A stretch of 64,000 nucleotides of DNA from CAVWXT01 sp963759115 (lineage in GTDB: Bacteria > Planctomycetota > Planctomycetia > Pirellulales > Thermoguttaceae), in the NCBI GenBank assembly GCA_963759115.1, contig CAVWXT010000002.1:496001-560000 (forward strand), written 5' to 3'. The notes beneath the pieces were generated by a model. That model was given only the letters and a program-made list of their open reading frames with translations. It did not search any database and had not been told where the DNA came from. The position numbers and the translations under genes were made by a program. Below are positions 30,015 to 43,901 of the stretch, piece by piece. The number at the start of each line of letters is the position of its first letter. Within the stretch, counting starts at the first letter, position 1.

Positions 30015-30673
30015 TCAGGCCGGATTCCGTCTGGGGGCTTTACGGAACTCCGCCCGATACACCGGCTCGTTGGCCAGCCGCACGCGGCGCTCGAAGTGGG
30101 TGCGATAGGCCATGTCGTGCTCGGCGGGGGTTTCGGGCACGGGCAGCGGACCCTGCAACGTCGTACATGCGGGCATCAGTTCCAGCGTAGTCTGAAAATA
30201 CTCCTCCACGTCGGTCCAGAAGTGGAGCAAGCCGCCGGGCCGCAGGGTCCGCTCGACGTCGCGCAGAAACGATTCCCGCATCACCCGCCGCTTCTTGTGC
30301 CGCTTCTTCCACCACGGATCGGGAAAATAGACGTGTACGGCCGCCAGCGAGTTGTCCGGGATTAGTTCGTGGAAAACTCGCAGGGCGTCGGCGCTGACAA
30401 CCATCGCGTTCTGAGACCGGCCTTGGCAAGTCCCGCGGCCGAAAACTCGGCGTACTTCCGCACGACCTCGATGCCCAAAAAGTCCACGTCCGGCCGAGCG
30501 GCCGCCGCGCTGCGCAAGAAAAGCCCTTTGCCCGAGCCGACTTCCACCTCCAAAGGGGCAACTCGTCCGAACAGGGTCACCGCGTTCCAGGGCTGCGGCA
30601 ACTGCTCGAACGTCTTCAGGCGTCCGGTCAAGTCGATCGAAGGGTCCAGCTTTCGGAGTGCGCGACGGCCCAT
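30015..30673 (-). CDS. trmB: tRNA (guanine-N7-)-methyltransferase (one frameshift)
   Basis: Methylates G46 of tRNA. About 219 residues when joined. The SAM-binding region EVGSGKGLFL is in the N-terminal frame. The hallmark VYFPDPWWKKRHKKRR lies in the C-terminal frame, followed by GGLLHFWTDVEEY and FERRVRLANEPVYR. The frame break is near 30405, where one base seems to be missing around L-A-K-A-G-L-Q-N-A-M. The start is taken as ATG at 30673, three bases after the rhomboid stop; an alternative TTG at 30679 would overlap that stop. The gene pair is on one transcript. Confidence 0.88.
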
Positions 30674-30675
30674 TT

Positions 30676-31461
30676 TCAAGCGTCAATCGTGTGTTCTTCG
30701 TTCGTCGATCCGCCGGCCACGAGGCTCAGCAGCGGCATCAGCACGACGCCCGCCACAAAGCCGCCGACGTGGGCCCACCATGCCACCCCGCCCGCGGTCG
30801 CCTGCCGCAACGATTCCTGGCCCGCCACCAACTGGGCAACGAACCAGGCGCCCAGCACCACCAAGGCCGGCACGTCGATGATGGTAACGAAGATCAGCAG
30901 GAAAACCAAGGTGCTCACCCGAGCCCAGGGCCAGGTAATCGCGTAGGCCCCGAGCACGGTGGCAATCGCGCCGCTCGCGCCGATGACCGGCATCATGCTG
31001 CCGGGTTCGACCACCCAATGGCTGACGCTGGCGATCGCGCCGCCCAACAAGTACAGAAACAGATACAGCAGCGGCCCCAACCGGTCTTCGACGTTGTCGC
31101 CAAACAGCCACAGAAACTACATGTTGCCCAGCAGGTGCCACCAACTGCCGTGAAGGAACATGCAGGTCAGCAGCGACAACCAGATTTGCCGCGGCACCGG
31201 GTCGAGTTCGATCTGCCGCCGCACGACCTGCGGGCCCCAGAACCGGTCCTGCACCACCATGTCGACGGGCACGAACATGGGCTGGGGCCGGCTCAGTTGT
31301 TCCACTCGCGCCGGCACGAACCCATAGCGGTAGGCCAGAACTTGCTGCTGCGGGTCCGGCAGCCGGCTCGCCCAAAAGAATACGAGCACGTTGATCGCCA
31401 CCAGCGCGTATGTGACCACCGGGGTCCTCTGGGTGGGGTTATTGTCGTACAACGGGAACAT
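30676..31461 (-). CDS. Rhomboid-family intramembrane serine protease with in-frame TAG
   Basis: About 261 residues with six or more hydrophobic segments. The catalytic serine motif is GASGAIATVLGAY and the catalytic histidine is in WWAHVGGFVAG. The conserved HGSWWHLLGNM of the L1/TM2 region is intact. Directly after it lies an in-frame TAG at 31117-31119, followed without a frame change by FLWLFGDNVEDRLGP, the normal continuation. Homologues usually have a residue such as Trp or Leu at this place, so a TGG-to-TAG change is plausible. The ATG at 31461 has GGAG upstream. Either a true nonsense mutation or a consensus error. Confidence 0.85.
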
Positions 31462-31598
31462 GGGGCTCTCCAACTCAATGGGGGCGGGCCGCGGCCGCGC
31501 TCAATTCTAGAGGGGATTCCGCCGTTTGCGAGGGGTTTTATCGCCGAGGGACCTTTCCCGGCCACGCCTCACTGTTAGAATGGGTTTCTGAAATGGCC

Positions 31599-31729
31599 GA
31601 TCGGACTGGCGGAAAAAAGGGGGACAGGCTCGGTTTGCCGCACAGCGGCCTGACCAACCTACGGTCGGTGCCCGGTGCTTCGCACAAACCGGGCCTGTCC
31701 CCCTTTTTTTCTGTCGGAAAGTCCGATCG
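31599..31729. mobile_element. MITE-like palindromic element, 131 bp
   Basis: Outer words CGATCGGACT (31599) and its complement (ending 31729) enclose long arms, AAAAAAGGGGGACAGGCTCG at 31613 and its inverted partner near 31684-31709. Inside is copy 2 of the 24-base palindrome (31652-31675). It sits just before the first gene of the respiratory cluster, where its run of T after a G+C stem could also terminate or attenuate transcription. Confidence 0.7.
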
Positions 31730-31753
31730 CAACAAGCAGGTGGCCGATTGACA

Positions 31754-32408
31754 ATGGGTGGATTCCATTTCCCGCAGTGGATCGACCGCGCGCGGCCCCT
31801 GGCCGGCGTAGCGCTGGTCGTCGTGCCGGTCTACGTCGTCGGCGTCGTCTATTACGCCGGATCGCCCCAGACGACGGACGTCGGCTATTCTCCCGTGCAG
31901 CCGGTCCCCTATAGCCATGCCCTGCACGCCGGCGAACTGGGCATCGACTGCCGCTACTGCCACACGACGGTGGAGGACGCCGCATTTGCCGCCGTGCCGC
32001 CCACCTCGGTCTGCATGAACTGCCACGCCATCATCGCCGCCGACAGCCCCAAGCTCGCCGCCGGTGCGCGAGAGCGCGGCCAGCGGCAATCCGGTCCACT
32101 GGGTTCAGGTCCACGACTTGCCCGAATTATGCCTATTTTGACCATAGCGCCCATGTTACACGCGGCGTGGGATGCGTTTCGTGCCACGGCCGGGTCGACA
32201 AGATGGAGCAGGTCTCCCAGGTCGAGCGGCTCAGCATGGGCTGGTGTCTGGAGTGCCATCGCGACCCGGAGCCGCACCTGCGGCCGCAGGAGTTCGTCAC
32301 CGAGCATGGACTGGGTGCCCAACGAGCCGCAGAGCGTGCTGGGGGCCAGACTGCGGCAAGCAAAACAACATCAATCCGTCCACGGATTGCTCGACATGTC
32401 ATCGATAG
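31754..32408 (+). CDS. actA: Alternative complex III subunit ActA, pentahaem cytochrome c (several frameshifts)
   Basis: Membrane-anchored multihaem cytochrome c of the quinol:electron-acceptor oxidoreductase ACIII. An N-terminal hydrophobic segment (LAGVALVVVPVYVVGVVYY) is followed by five CxxCH haem sites: CRYCH, CMNCH, CVSCH, CLECH and CSTCH, the last just before the stop. The expected length is about 218 residues. Frame breaks are near 32062, 32125, 32312 and 32355, each explained by a single extra base. ActA accepts electrons within the complex, together with ActE. It is the first gene of the actABCDEF-SCO-cox cluster. Confidence 0.87.
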
Positions 32409-32482
32409 AACAAAGAGAACTGTAGCAGCAGGCATCCTGCCTGCTGCCGACAACGCGGGCATCGTCGCCAGAAGCAGGCAGG

Positions 32483-35400
32483 ATGCCTGCTCCACCGAAC
32501 GACGATCCGCAGGGCCTATCGCGCCGCCGTTGGCTGCAGTTGATGGGGGCGTCGCTGGCGTTGGCCGGCGCGGGCGGCTGCCGCTGGGAGAAGACCGAAC
32601 TGCTGGCCTTTGCCAAGCGGCCGCCCGGTCGAATCCCGGGCAAGGTCGAGAAGTTTGCCACGGCGATGGAATTGGGCGGCTCGGCGCTGGGGCTGATGGT
32701 CACGTGCGTCGACGGCCGGCCGATCAAGATCGAGGGCAATCCGAAAGCATCCCTACAGCCTCGGCGCAACCAACGCCTTCGCCCAGGCGGCCATTCTTGG
32801 AGCTCTACGATCCCGACCGCAGCAAGAACATCATCGAGCGAACGCCCGAGGGCGACCAGGTCCGCACTTGGGACGAGTTCGCCGCGTTCGCCAAGCAGCA
32901 TTTCGGCGAGCTTCGCAAGACCGGCGGCGAAGGGTTCGCGGTGCTGGCCGAGCCTAGCAGTTCGCCAACGCTTTGGGCGATGCGGCAGAAGCTGCTCGAG
33001 GCCTTTCCAAAGGCCAAATGGTACGAGTATGACGCCGATCGAAGGCGACTCGCACGCCGTGGCAAGTTCTCGAGCTCTGTCGCATCGCTCACTATGCGAT
33101 TGACAAAGCAGACGTGATCGTTTCGCATCGATGCCGATCTGTTCGGATCCCATCCGGCGGCAGTGCGGCACGCCCACGATTTCGCCGAGCGTCGTGATGA
33201 TCGACGGGCGAGCAACATGAGCCGCCTGTACGTGGTGGAGAGTTGCTACACGATCACCGGTGCGATGGCCGACCACCGGCTTGCCTTGCGCAGCGAGCAG
33301 ATTGCCGATTTTGTGGCGCCGATTGATCCGACGACGCTGAAGGCGGACGAAGTGCCTCGACCACAGGCTGGCGATCATCCGGCCGCAACGATTCATTCGG
33401 GCCTTGAGTCGACGATATTCGTGCGCACCGCGGGAAGCTGTGCCTTCGTTGCCGGACTGCGGCAACCGCCAGACGTGCAAGAGGGCACACTACATCTGAA
33501 TGCGAGCTTTGGAAAGTTCGGCGAGACTTTCGTTGACCAGATCAAGGCTATGAAAACGATCTCGATGGTAGCGGAACTCGGAGCTATCGAGGCATTGGCA
33601 TCGAATATTGATGCCGGCGCGTAAGAACGCTTCTCATTCTCGCCGGCAACCCGGCCTACAACGCTCCGGCCGATCTAAGGATCGCCGAGTTGCTTGCTCG
33701 GGTCGAAACAGCCGTTCACTTGAGTCTTTACCGAAACGAGACGTCGCAGCAGTGCACATGGCACCTGCCGCAAGCCCATTTCCTCGAATCCTGGGGAGAC
33801 GTTCAATCGCGAAAATGGGATGTTACAGCGTGGTGCAGCCGATGATCGAACCGCTTTATGCGGGCAAATCGGCAATCGAAATTTTGGCCCTGCTGCTCAT
33901 TTGCCGATCATCGCAGTGACAGCGAGTTGGTGCGAGACCAGTTTCGCAAGTCCGTCGGCGCCAAGGAACTCGAAAGTCGTTGGCGCATGATACTGCATGA
34001 TGGGGCTTTTCGGTGGCAAGACACCTCGTTCCTCTTCTGCTCGCAGCAACGGCAGGAATCGGGCCCTTATACTCCGACCTCCGACCTGCAATCGGGATGG
34101 CCGCACTCTGGAACTCATCTTCCGCCCCGATGCCAAGCTCTACGACGGCCGGTTTGCCAACAACGGCTGGCTGCAAGAGATGCCCGACCCGATGACCAAG
34201 CTCACCTGGGACAACGCGGCCCTGATGAGCCCGGCCACGGCGGAAAAGCTGGGCGTTGCCCATGAGGACGTGGTCAAGCTGAAGTTCAAGGGCCGGGAGG
34301 TCGAGGCCCCGGTGTACGTCATGCCCGGCCAGGCCGACGGCACCGTGGCCGTCAGCTTGGGCTACGGCCGAACGGCGGCCGGGCAAGGTCGGCGGCAGCG
34401 CGGCCGACGGCATCGAGCCGGTGGGTTTCGATGCCTACAAGCTGCGCACGAGCGAGGCCATGTGGTTCGGCACGGGACTGACCGTCGAGCCGACCGGCAA
34501 GAAGCACCGCTTCGCCACCACGCACGACCGTTTCGGCATCGACAAGGTGGGCTTCGAGGGCCGGGCGGAACGCGTCGGAGAGTTGGTCCGCGAGACGACG
34601 CTGGAGGAATATCGAGGAACGACTCTCCCCTCGCCCCTTCGGGAGAGGGGCCGGGGGTGAGGGCGGCAGGACGGAGAGCCATCTGCACCGCACGGCCCTC
34701 ACCCTAACCCTCTCCCAAAGGGAGAGGGGACGAGTCGCTCTCCAAGGGAGAGGGCGAGACGAATCGCTCTGGCAGGAGCCCGACGTACACAGGGCCATCG
34801 CTGGGGCATGACGATCGACCTGTCGAAATGCATCGGCTGCGGGGCGTGCGTCGTCGCCTGCCAGGCCGAGAACAACGTGCCCGTGGTGGGCAAAGAGCGG
34901 GTGCTCCGCGGCCGCGAGATGCACTGGCTGCGGATCGACCGCTATTTCCAGGGCGAGCCGGCGCGATCCGCGAGGTCGTCTTTCAGCCGGTGCCGTGCCA
35001 GCAGTGCGAGATGGCCCCCTGCGAGCAGGTCTGTCCGGTGGCGGCGACCGTCGCACAGCAAGGAGGGCCTCAACGACATGGTCTACAACCGCTGCATCGG
35101 CATGCGCTACTGCGCCAACAACTGCCCCTACAAGGTGCGGCGGTTCAACTTCTTCAACTACCACAAGGACCTCGAAGACCCGGCCAACGAAGTCGCTCAA
35201 GATGGCCTACAACCCGGAGGTGACGGTCCGCAGCCGGGGCGTGATGGAGAAGTGCACCTACTGCGTGCAGCGGATTCAGGCCGCCAAGATCGAGGCCAAG
35301 AACCACCGCCGGACGACGCATCCCCGACGGCGAGATCAAGACGGCCTGCCAGCAGGCCTGCCCCACCGGGGCCATCGTCTTCGGCGACCTGAACGACACG

Positions 35401-35562
35401 GACAGCCGCGGTGGCCAAGCTGCGAGCGGTCGCCGCGGGCCTACCAGATGCTGGCCGAGTTGAACCTCAAGCCGCGGACGTCGTACCTGGCGCGGATTCG
35501 CAATCCGAATCCGGAGTTGGAAGACGTTACCCGGCACTGTGGACGGCGGATGACGACAAGCG

Positions 35563-35566
<4 letters not shown>
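32483..35566 (+). CDS. actB: Alternative complex III subunit ActB, molybdopterin-oxidoreductase-like plus FeS domain (many frameshifts)
   Basis: Large peripheral subunit, about 1020 residues. A Tat leader (SRRRWLQLMGASLALAG) is followed by a molybdopterin-oxidoreductase-like region (IEGNP, YVVESCYTITGAMADHRL, AGNPAYNAPADL, RNETSQ, HLPQAHFLESWGD). In known ACIII this part lacks molybdenum. The C-terminal four-cluster ferredoxin part starts with IDLSKCIGCGACVVACQAENN, then VPCQQCEMAPCEQVCPV, NRCIGMRYCANNCPYK, CTYC and CQQACPTGA. More than ten single-base frame breaks occur, several clearly one extra base (35052, 35194, near 32755 and 32805). A palindromic repeat separates the two halves. The TGA overlaps the actC ATG. 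Confidence 0.86.
34613..34770. repeat. Palindromic repeat inside actB
   Basis: Two arms built on CTCTCCC/GGGAGAG: CTCTCCCCTCGCCCCTTCGG at 34622 and the inverted group from about 34690 (CCCTCACCCTAACCCTCTCC) to 34770. The block lies between the molybdopterin-like half and the FeS half of actB. A sequence ending GAGGGGCCGGGGGTGAGGGC here recurs in ubiD (59410-59435). Confidence 0.7.
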
Positions 35567-36940
<1,374 letters not shown>

Positions 36941-36982
36941 AGTCGAACCGTGCACAACGTCGTTTGCCGCGAGTGATGCGTG

Positions 36983-37556
36983 ATGACCATGAGCAACGTC
37001 ACAACGCCGAACGATGCCGAGCGGCCGCCGCGTCGTGGCCGGGCTGCTGGCCGAGTTCGACGGCCCGGAGGCGCTCCGGGCCGCGGCAGCTCGCGTCGCG
37101 CGAGGCCGGCTTCACGCGCTGGGACGCCCACAGCCCCTTCCCCATCCACGGCATGGAGCGGGCGATGGGCATCCGGCCCACGCTGCTGCCCTGGCTGGCG
37201 CTGGCCGGCGGAATCGCCGGGCGCCGCGGCGGCGCTGCTGATGCAGTGGTGGACGAACGCCGTCGACTATCCGCTGGTGATCAGCGGCAAGCCGCTGTTC
37301 AGCCTGCCGGCCAACATCCCCATCACGTTCGAGCTGATCGTGCTGCTTGAGCGCGTTCGCGGCGTTCGGCGGCGGTGCTGGTGCTGAACCTGCTGCCGCA
37401 GTTCTGGCACTGGGTCTTCGCCGGCGGGCGTTTCGGCGGGTGACCACCGACGGATTCTTCCTCTCCATCGAGGCGGCCGACCCGAAGTTCGACGCCGCCG
37501 AGACGCCGAAGCTTCGTCGAATCGCTGCGGCCCAAGGCGGTGGAGACTGTGCTACG
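36983..37556 (+). CDS. actD: Alternative complex III subunit ActD (DUF3341; frameshifts)
   Basis: Small membrane subunit of ACIII, about 180 residues. The N-terminal soluble part (GLLAEFDGPEALRAAAARV, then GFTRWDAHSPFPIHGMERAM) is the DUF3341 signature. Two hydrophobic helices follow (LPWLALAGGIAG and IPITFELIVLLSAFAAFGG), then FRRVTTDGFFLSIEAADPKF. Breaks lie near 37035, 37085, 37220, 37350 and 37510. The stop codon cannot be placed because of the last one, so the end is set at the next gene's start. Two possible ATG codons (36983 and 36989) begin the frame. Confidence 0.8.
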
Positions 37557-38231
37557 ATGCGGCGGCGCGGCGCGAGATTTCCTTCGGCGCTCTATTGGAG
37601 CGTGGCCGTGCTGGTGGTGCTGAGCCTGCTGCCGCCGCTGTTGATCGCCCGGTATCGGGCGGTGCCGAAGTCGCAGCCGCGGATCCATCCCATTCTGGAC
37701 ATGGACTTCCAGCCGAAGTACCTGCCGCAGGCGGCCAGCCCGCTGTTCGCCGACGGCCGGGCGATGCGGCCGCCGGTGCCGGGCACGGTTGCCCAGGGCC
37801 GGCTTGGAGGCCGACGACCATTTCTACCGCGGGCAGATCGGGCGGCAAGTGGGCCACCACGTTCCCCATGCCCGTCACCATGGCGCTGATGGACGCGGCC
37901 AGGAGCGGTTCAACATCTATTGCGCCGCCTGTCACGGACTGGTCGGCGACGGCGGCGTCGAGCAGCGTCACCTCGGCCCGGGCGATCCGCCGCGAAGACA
38001 AGGGCTGGGTGCCGCCGCTCTCGCTGCACGGGCCGAGTCGGTCCGCAAGCAGGCGGTGGGCGAAATCTTCAACACGATCACCAACGGCATTCGCACCATG
38101 CCCGCCTACGCCTCGCAGATTCCCGCGGCCGACCGCTGGGCCATCATTCTTGTACATCCGGGCGCTCCAGCGGAGCCAGAACGCGACGTATTAAGGACGT
38201 GCCGGACGATCTCCGGCCGCAGTTGCGATAG
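37557..38231 (+). CDS. actE: Alternative complex III subunit ActE, monohaem cytochrome c (frameshifts)
   Basis: About 220 residues. An N-terminal membrane anchor (ALYWSVAVLVVLSLLPPLL) is followed by a region with RIHPILDMDFQPKYLPQ, typical of ActE. A single haem c site, CAACH, appears at about 37927, and a C-terminal helix includes RTMPAYASQIPAADRWAI with the probable axial Met. The final residues read KDVPDDLRPQLR before the stop. Breaks lie near 37800, 37850, 37895, 37960, 37990, 38030 and 38155. ActE is thought to hand electrons towards the oxidase. Confidence 0.82.
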
Positions 38232-38245
38232 GTGACACAAGTACG

Positions 38246-39516
38246 ATGAACACGCGATCTGCCCACAATTCGGCTTCGGCCGGCCAATCCGCCGGCGGCG
38301 AACGGCTCACGCTGGGCGCTGTTGGCACGGCCGCTGTTGCTGGGCGGCCGCGCTGATCGGGGCGATCGGCCTGGCCGGCGGCGCCGTGCTGGGCTGGCAG
38401 CGCGGCGACCAGTCTGACGTACTTCTCCATTCCTACCTGCTGAACTACTGCTTCTTCCTGAGCATCTCGCTGGGGGCGCTGTTCTCCGTGGCCGTGGACC
38501 ACGCCTGCCGGGCCGGCTGGAGCGTCGACCGTGCGGCGGCTGGCCGAGATCATGGCCGCGAACATGCCGCTGCCTGACGCTGCTGTTCCTGCCGATCATC
38601 GTGCCCGTGTTGTTGGGCAGTCCATAGCCTGTACGCCTGGAACGATCGGTCGGCCGTGGCCGGCGACCCGCTGCTCGGCCACAAGGCCCCGTATTTGAAC
38701 CCGGGCTTCTTCGGCGATTCGCTGCGTGGTCTACTTTGCCGTGTGGTGGCTTGTTGGCGACGGTTCTACCTGACGCGATCCCTGGAGCAGGACGGGTCGG
38801 GCGATCCGGCGCTGACGCTGCGCATGGAACGCATGAGCCCCCTGGCCCTGCTGCTCTGGCGGTCACGGTGACCTTCGCCTCGTTCGATTGGCTGATGTCG
38901 CTTTCGCCGCGGTGGTTCAGCACGATTTTCGGCGTCTATTTCTTCTCGGGGCCGTGGTCGGGTTCTTCGCCGCCGATCATCCTGGCGGCGCTGCTGCTGC
39001 AACTCTCCGGCCGGCTGAAAACGTCGCATTACGATCGAGCACTACCACGACCTGGGCAAGCTGCTGTTTGCGTTCGTGATCTTCTGGGGATACATCGCCT
39101 TCTCGCAGTACCTGCTGATCTGGTACGCGAACATCCCGGAGGAGACCGATTGGTACCTGGTGCGGCAATCCGGCCCGTGGGCTGTGGGTGTCGCTGGTGC
39201 TGCTGTTCGGCAATTTGCTGATCCCGTTTTGCGGGCTGCTGTCGCGGCACGCGAAGCGGCGGAAGTGGTCGCTGGCGTTTTGGGCCGTGTGGCTGCTGGC
39301 GATGCACTGGATCGACCTGTATTGGATCGTGATGCCGAACCTGGGCGTGCGTGCCGGCACGCACCGCGGTCTGCCGCTGGGCGCGATCGACGCCTGTTTG
39401 TTCGTGGGCATCGGCGGAGTATACTTGGCGGGTCTGCTCCACGTGGCCGGCAGCGCCCGCTGCTGCCGCTGGCCGATCCGCGGCTGGGCGAATCGTTGGC
39501 GTTTGAGAATACGTGA
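38246..39516 (+). CDS. actF: Alternative complex III subunit ActF, membrane protein (frameshifts)
   Basis: Multi-pass membrane protein, about 420 residues, related to ActC. Conserved runs include LLNYCFFLSISLGALFSVAV, LRMERMSPLALLL, VTFASFDWLMSLSPRWFST, FVIFWGYIAFSQYLLIWYAN and LAMHWIDLYWIVMPNLG. The C-terminus LADPRLGESLAFENT is like that of other ActF proteins and fixes the stop at 39516. At 38526 one extra C interrupts S-V-T-V-R-R-L-A-E; at least eight similar breaks occur. A 9-base perfect hairpin repeat follows the stop. Confidence 0.84.
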
Positions 39517-39526
39517 CAAGGTAATC

Positions 39527-39547
39527 CCCTCTCCCGAAGGGAGAGGG
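39527..39547. repeat. Perfect 9-base-stem hairpin
   Basis: CCCTCTCCC-GAA-GGGAGAGGG between actF and the next gene; same word family as the repeat inside actB. Confidence 0.7.
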
Positions 39548-39564
39548 CACAACGGGACCGACAC

Positions 39565-39903
39565 ATGGCGACGCGCGACGACGTCAACACGCCGGTGATT
39601 GCGCTGGTCGGATTGATCAGCGCGCTGTTGTTCTTTGCGAGCATCATCCTGTTGCAGGTGATGTTCTATCGCATCGAGGCCCAGCAGCGCTACGAGAAGG
39701 ACATCAGCCAGCCGCCCGCCGAACTGACCGCCCTGGTGCAGCAGCAGCAGGCCCGGCTGGCCGAGTACCGCTGGGTGGACGAGAAGAAGGGCGTGGTCGC
39801 CATTCCGATCGACCGGGCGATGGAATTGGTCGTGGCCGAATCCGTCAAAGAGTGCGGAGCCGGTGATAACGAAAGACGAGAAGGAGAAGGCGAAAGACGA
39901 TAA
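39565..39903 (+). CDS. Small membrane protein of the ACIII-oxidase cluster
   Basis: 112 residues. One hydrophobic helix (VIALVGLISALLFFASIILL) is followed by a short coiled-coil-like stretch (ELTALVQQQQARLAEYRWVD) and the segment GVVAIPIDRAMELVVAES. Its place between actF and the SCO gene suggests an accessory subunit or assembly factor, but I know no assigned function. The last 15 residues come from a purine-rich low-complexity tract running from 39865 to 39955, so the native C-terminus may be altered. Confidence 0.65.
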   Translation: MATRDDVNTPVIALVGLISALLFFASIILLQVMFYRIEAQQRYEKDISQPPAELTALVQQQQARLAEYRWVDEKKGVVAIPIDRAMELVVAESVKECGAGDNERREGEGERR

Positions 39904-39956
39904 GGAGAGAGCGAAGGACAGAACCAGGAGGAAAAGGGACAGAAGGAGGGGAAGCG

Positions 39957-40872
39957 ATGAATGGGACGGGGCGACCAAAGGCGAATCGGGCGTCCGACGC
40001 GGAGCGTCGCGGCCAGCGTTCCCACGCAGTACCGTCGTCACCGCATCGTTCTCGCGGTCTTGGTCATTTGGGCCGCGTGCGCCGTCCCCGCCCTGGCCGA
40101 TCGCAAGGAGCCGCTGCCGCCGGAGTTGGTGGACGTGGGCATCACGGAGCTGCCCGGCGCGCGGCTGCCGCTGGAACTGCCGTTTGTCGATTCCGACGGC
40201 CGCAAGACCACGCTGGGGCAGTTCTTCGACGGCACGCATCCGGTGATCCTGACGATGAACTACTCCGATTGCCCCATGCTGTGCAGCATTCAACTCAACG
40301 GCCTGGTCGACGCCCTGAAGGCGATGCCCTGGAACCTGGGCGAGCAGTTTCAGGTGGTCACGGTGAGCATCGACCCGCTGGAGACGCCCATGCGGGCCGG
40401 CGTTGACGAAGGAGAAGTACCTGAAGGTCTACAACCGGCCGGGCAGCGCCGCCGGCTGGCATTTCCTCACCGGCCGGGAAGAGGACATCAAGAAGCTGGC
40501 CGCCGACGGTGGGATTTCGCTACAAGTACATCCCGCAGCGACGAGCAATTCGCCCATGCCGCGGCCTTGATCCTCTGCACGCCCGACGGCCGCGTGTCGC
40601 GCTACTTGGGCGGCGTGCTCTACAATCCGCAGACCTTGCGGCTGTCGCTGGTCGAGGCCTCCGAGGGCAAGGTCGGCTCGGCAGTCGACCAGTTCTTCCT
40701 CTCCTGTTTCCACTACGACGCAGAAGGCCGGCCGCTACGGGCCGTTCGCCTTGGGACTGATGCGGATCGGCGGCGGGCTGACGTTGCTGGTCTTCGGCGG
40801 CGTGCTCGGACTGTTCTGGATTCGCGAAGCGCCGACAAGGCCCGCAAGCCAAGCGCGGAGGGATCGCCCTGA
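39957..40872 (+). CDS. SCO1/SenC-type copper chaperone (frameshifts)
   Basis: Delivers copper to the CuA site of cytochrome oxidase. About 300 residues. The ATG at 39957 has AAGGAGGGG about 8 bases upstream, and a break near 40030 then precedes the signal peptide (IVLAVLVIWAACAVPALA). The copper-binding motif is SDCPMLCSIQ (CxxxC) and the conserved histidine is in DEQFAHAAALILC. A C-terminal transmembrane helix (GGGLTLLVFGGVLGLFWI) anchors it. Further breaks lie near 40405, 40510, 40540 and 40725. The TGA overlaps the coxB ATG. Confidence 0.86.
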
Positions 40873-41866
40873 TGTGGCCGCTCCGCCTGCCGCTGCCCGT
40901 CGACTTGTGGTCCGCGACGCTGCTCGCGCAGAGCGAGGAATCGTTCTGGCTGCCGCCGCCGGCCTCGACGGATTCGGCCATCGTCGACAACCTGTTCTAC
41001 ATCCTGCTGGGCGTGTCGATCTTCTTCTTCACGCTGATCGTCGTGCTGATGACGGTGTTCGTGATCCTGTTTCGCCGCCGGCGAGGGCGTCGAGCCGTCG
41101 CCGTCGCCCAGCCACAACACGGCGCTGGAGGTGGTTTGGACGGCGATCCCCATCCTCATCGTCGGCTTCATTTTCTACGAGGGCGTGACGGGCTACATGG
41201 AGATGCGGACCTCGCCGCGCCAGGCCTACGAGATCCGCGTGGTGGCCCGGCAGTGGCTGTGGATGTTCGAGTATCCCAACGGCCACAAGGACGAGCAGTT
41301 GCACGTGCCGGTCGATGAGCCGGTGCGGCTTGGTGATGCGTTCGGAGGACGTGATCCACGGTTTCTACGTGCCCGATTTCCGCGTGCAGATGGACGTGGT
41401 GCCGGGCCGATACACGACGATCTGGTTCCGCGCCAAGGAGCCGGGCGAGCACGACCTGCTCTGCGCCCAGTATTGCGGCACGAACCATTCCGACATGTTC
41501 ACGAAGGTCGTGGTCCATCCGCCGGGCGAGTTCGAGAAATGGCTGGCCGAGGCGGGCAACCTGTTCAAGAACCTGCCGCCGGCCGAGGCCGGCAAGCAGT
41601 TGTACAGCCGCCGCGGCTGCTCGCAGTGCCACTCGATCGACGGCACGGCCGGCACGGGCCCGAGTTTCAAGGGCATTTTCGGCCACACGACCTATCTCGA
41701 AGGCGGCGGCTCGGTCACGGTCGACGAGAACTACGTCCGCGAGTCGATCCTCGAGCCGGAGGCCAAGATCGTCCAGGGCTATAAGCCGGTGATGCCCACC
41801 TACAAGGGCATTCTCAGCGACGAAGAAATCACGGACCTGATCGAGTTCATCAAATCGCTCAAGTAG
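40872..41866 (+). CDS. coxB: Cytochrome c oxidase subunit II with fused cytochrome c domain (caa3 type; two frameshifts)
   Basis: About 330 residues. Two N-terminal helices (YILLGVSIFFFTLIVVLMTV and ALEVVWTAIPILIVGFIFYE) are followed by the CuA domain, with VARQWLWMFEYPNG and the CuA ligands in CAQYCGTNHSDM. A C-terminal cytochrome c domain has the haem motif CSQCH and the probable axial Met in KPVMPTYKG. This fusion defines caa3-type oxidases. Frame breaks are at 41082 (an extra C before G-A-G) and about 41330 (an extra T before V-M-R-S-E-D-V). The stop is clear and no other break is needed. Confidence 0.9.
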
Positions 41867-41983
41867 GTATTGACAGCAGCACTTGGCTGATCTCGCAACA
41901 GTGGAGCGAGGCGCTGCCATCGCCATGTGCGGAACCATGCAGGCGGCGACGCCTGCACCACAAATCCGAGTACGGGAATCGCA

Positions 41984-43698
<1,715 letters not shown>

Positions 43699-43901
43699 CC
43701 GCAAGGATACATTCCGAACGAAGAAAAGAAGATAAGAGAAGAAGATGAATGAATGGGGCTCACGCCAAGGCGCAAGCGCAAAGAAGATGTCCGATGTGAT
43801 GATCCAACAAGTTCATTCTCTTGCGCTCTGCGCTTCGCGTGAGACCTGTTTTCGCTCGACGCTCTGGTACGCTTCGGTGGCAACCATCCCTAATGATGTG
43901 T

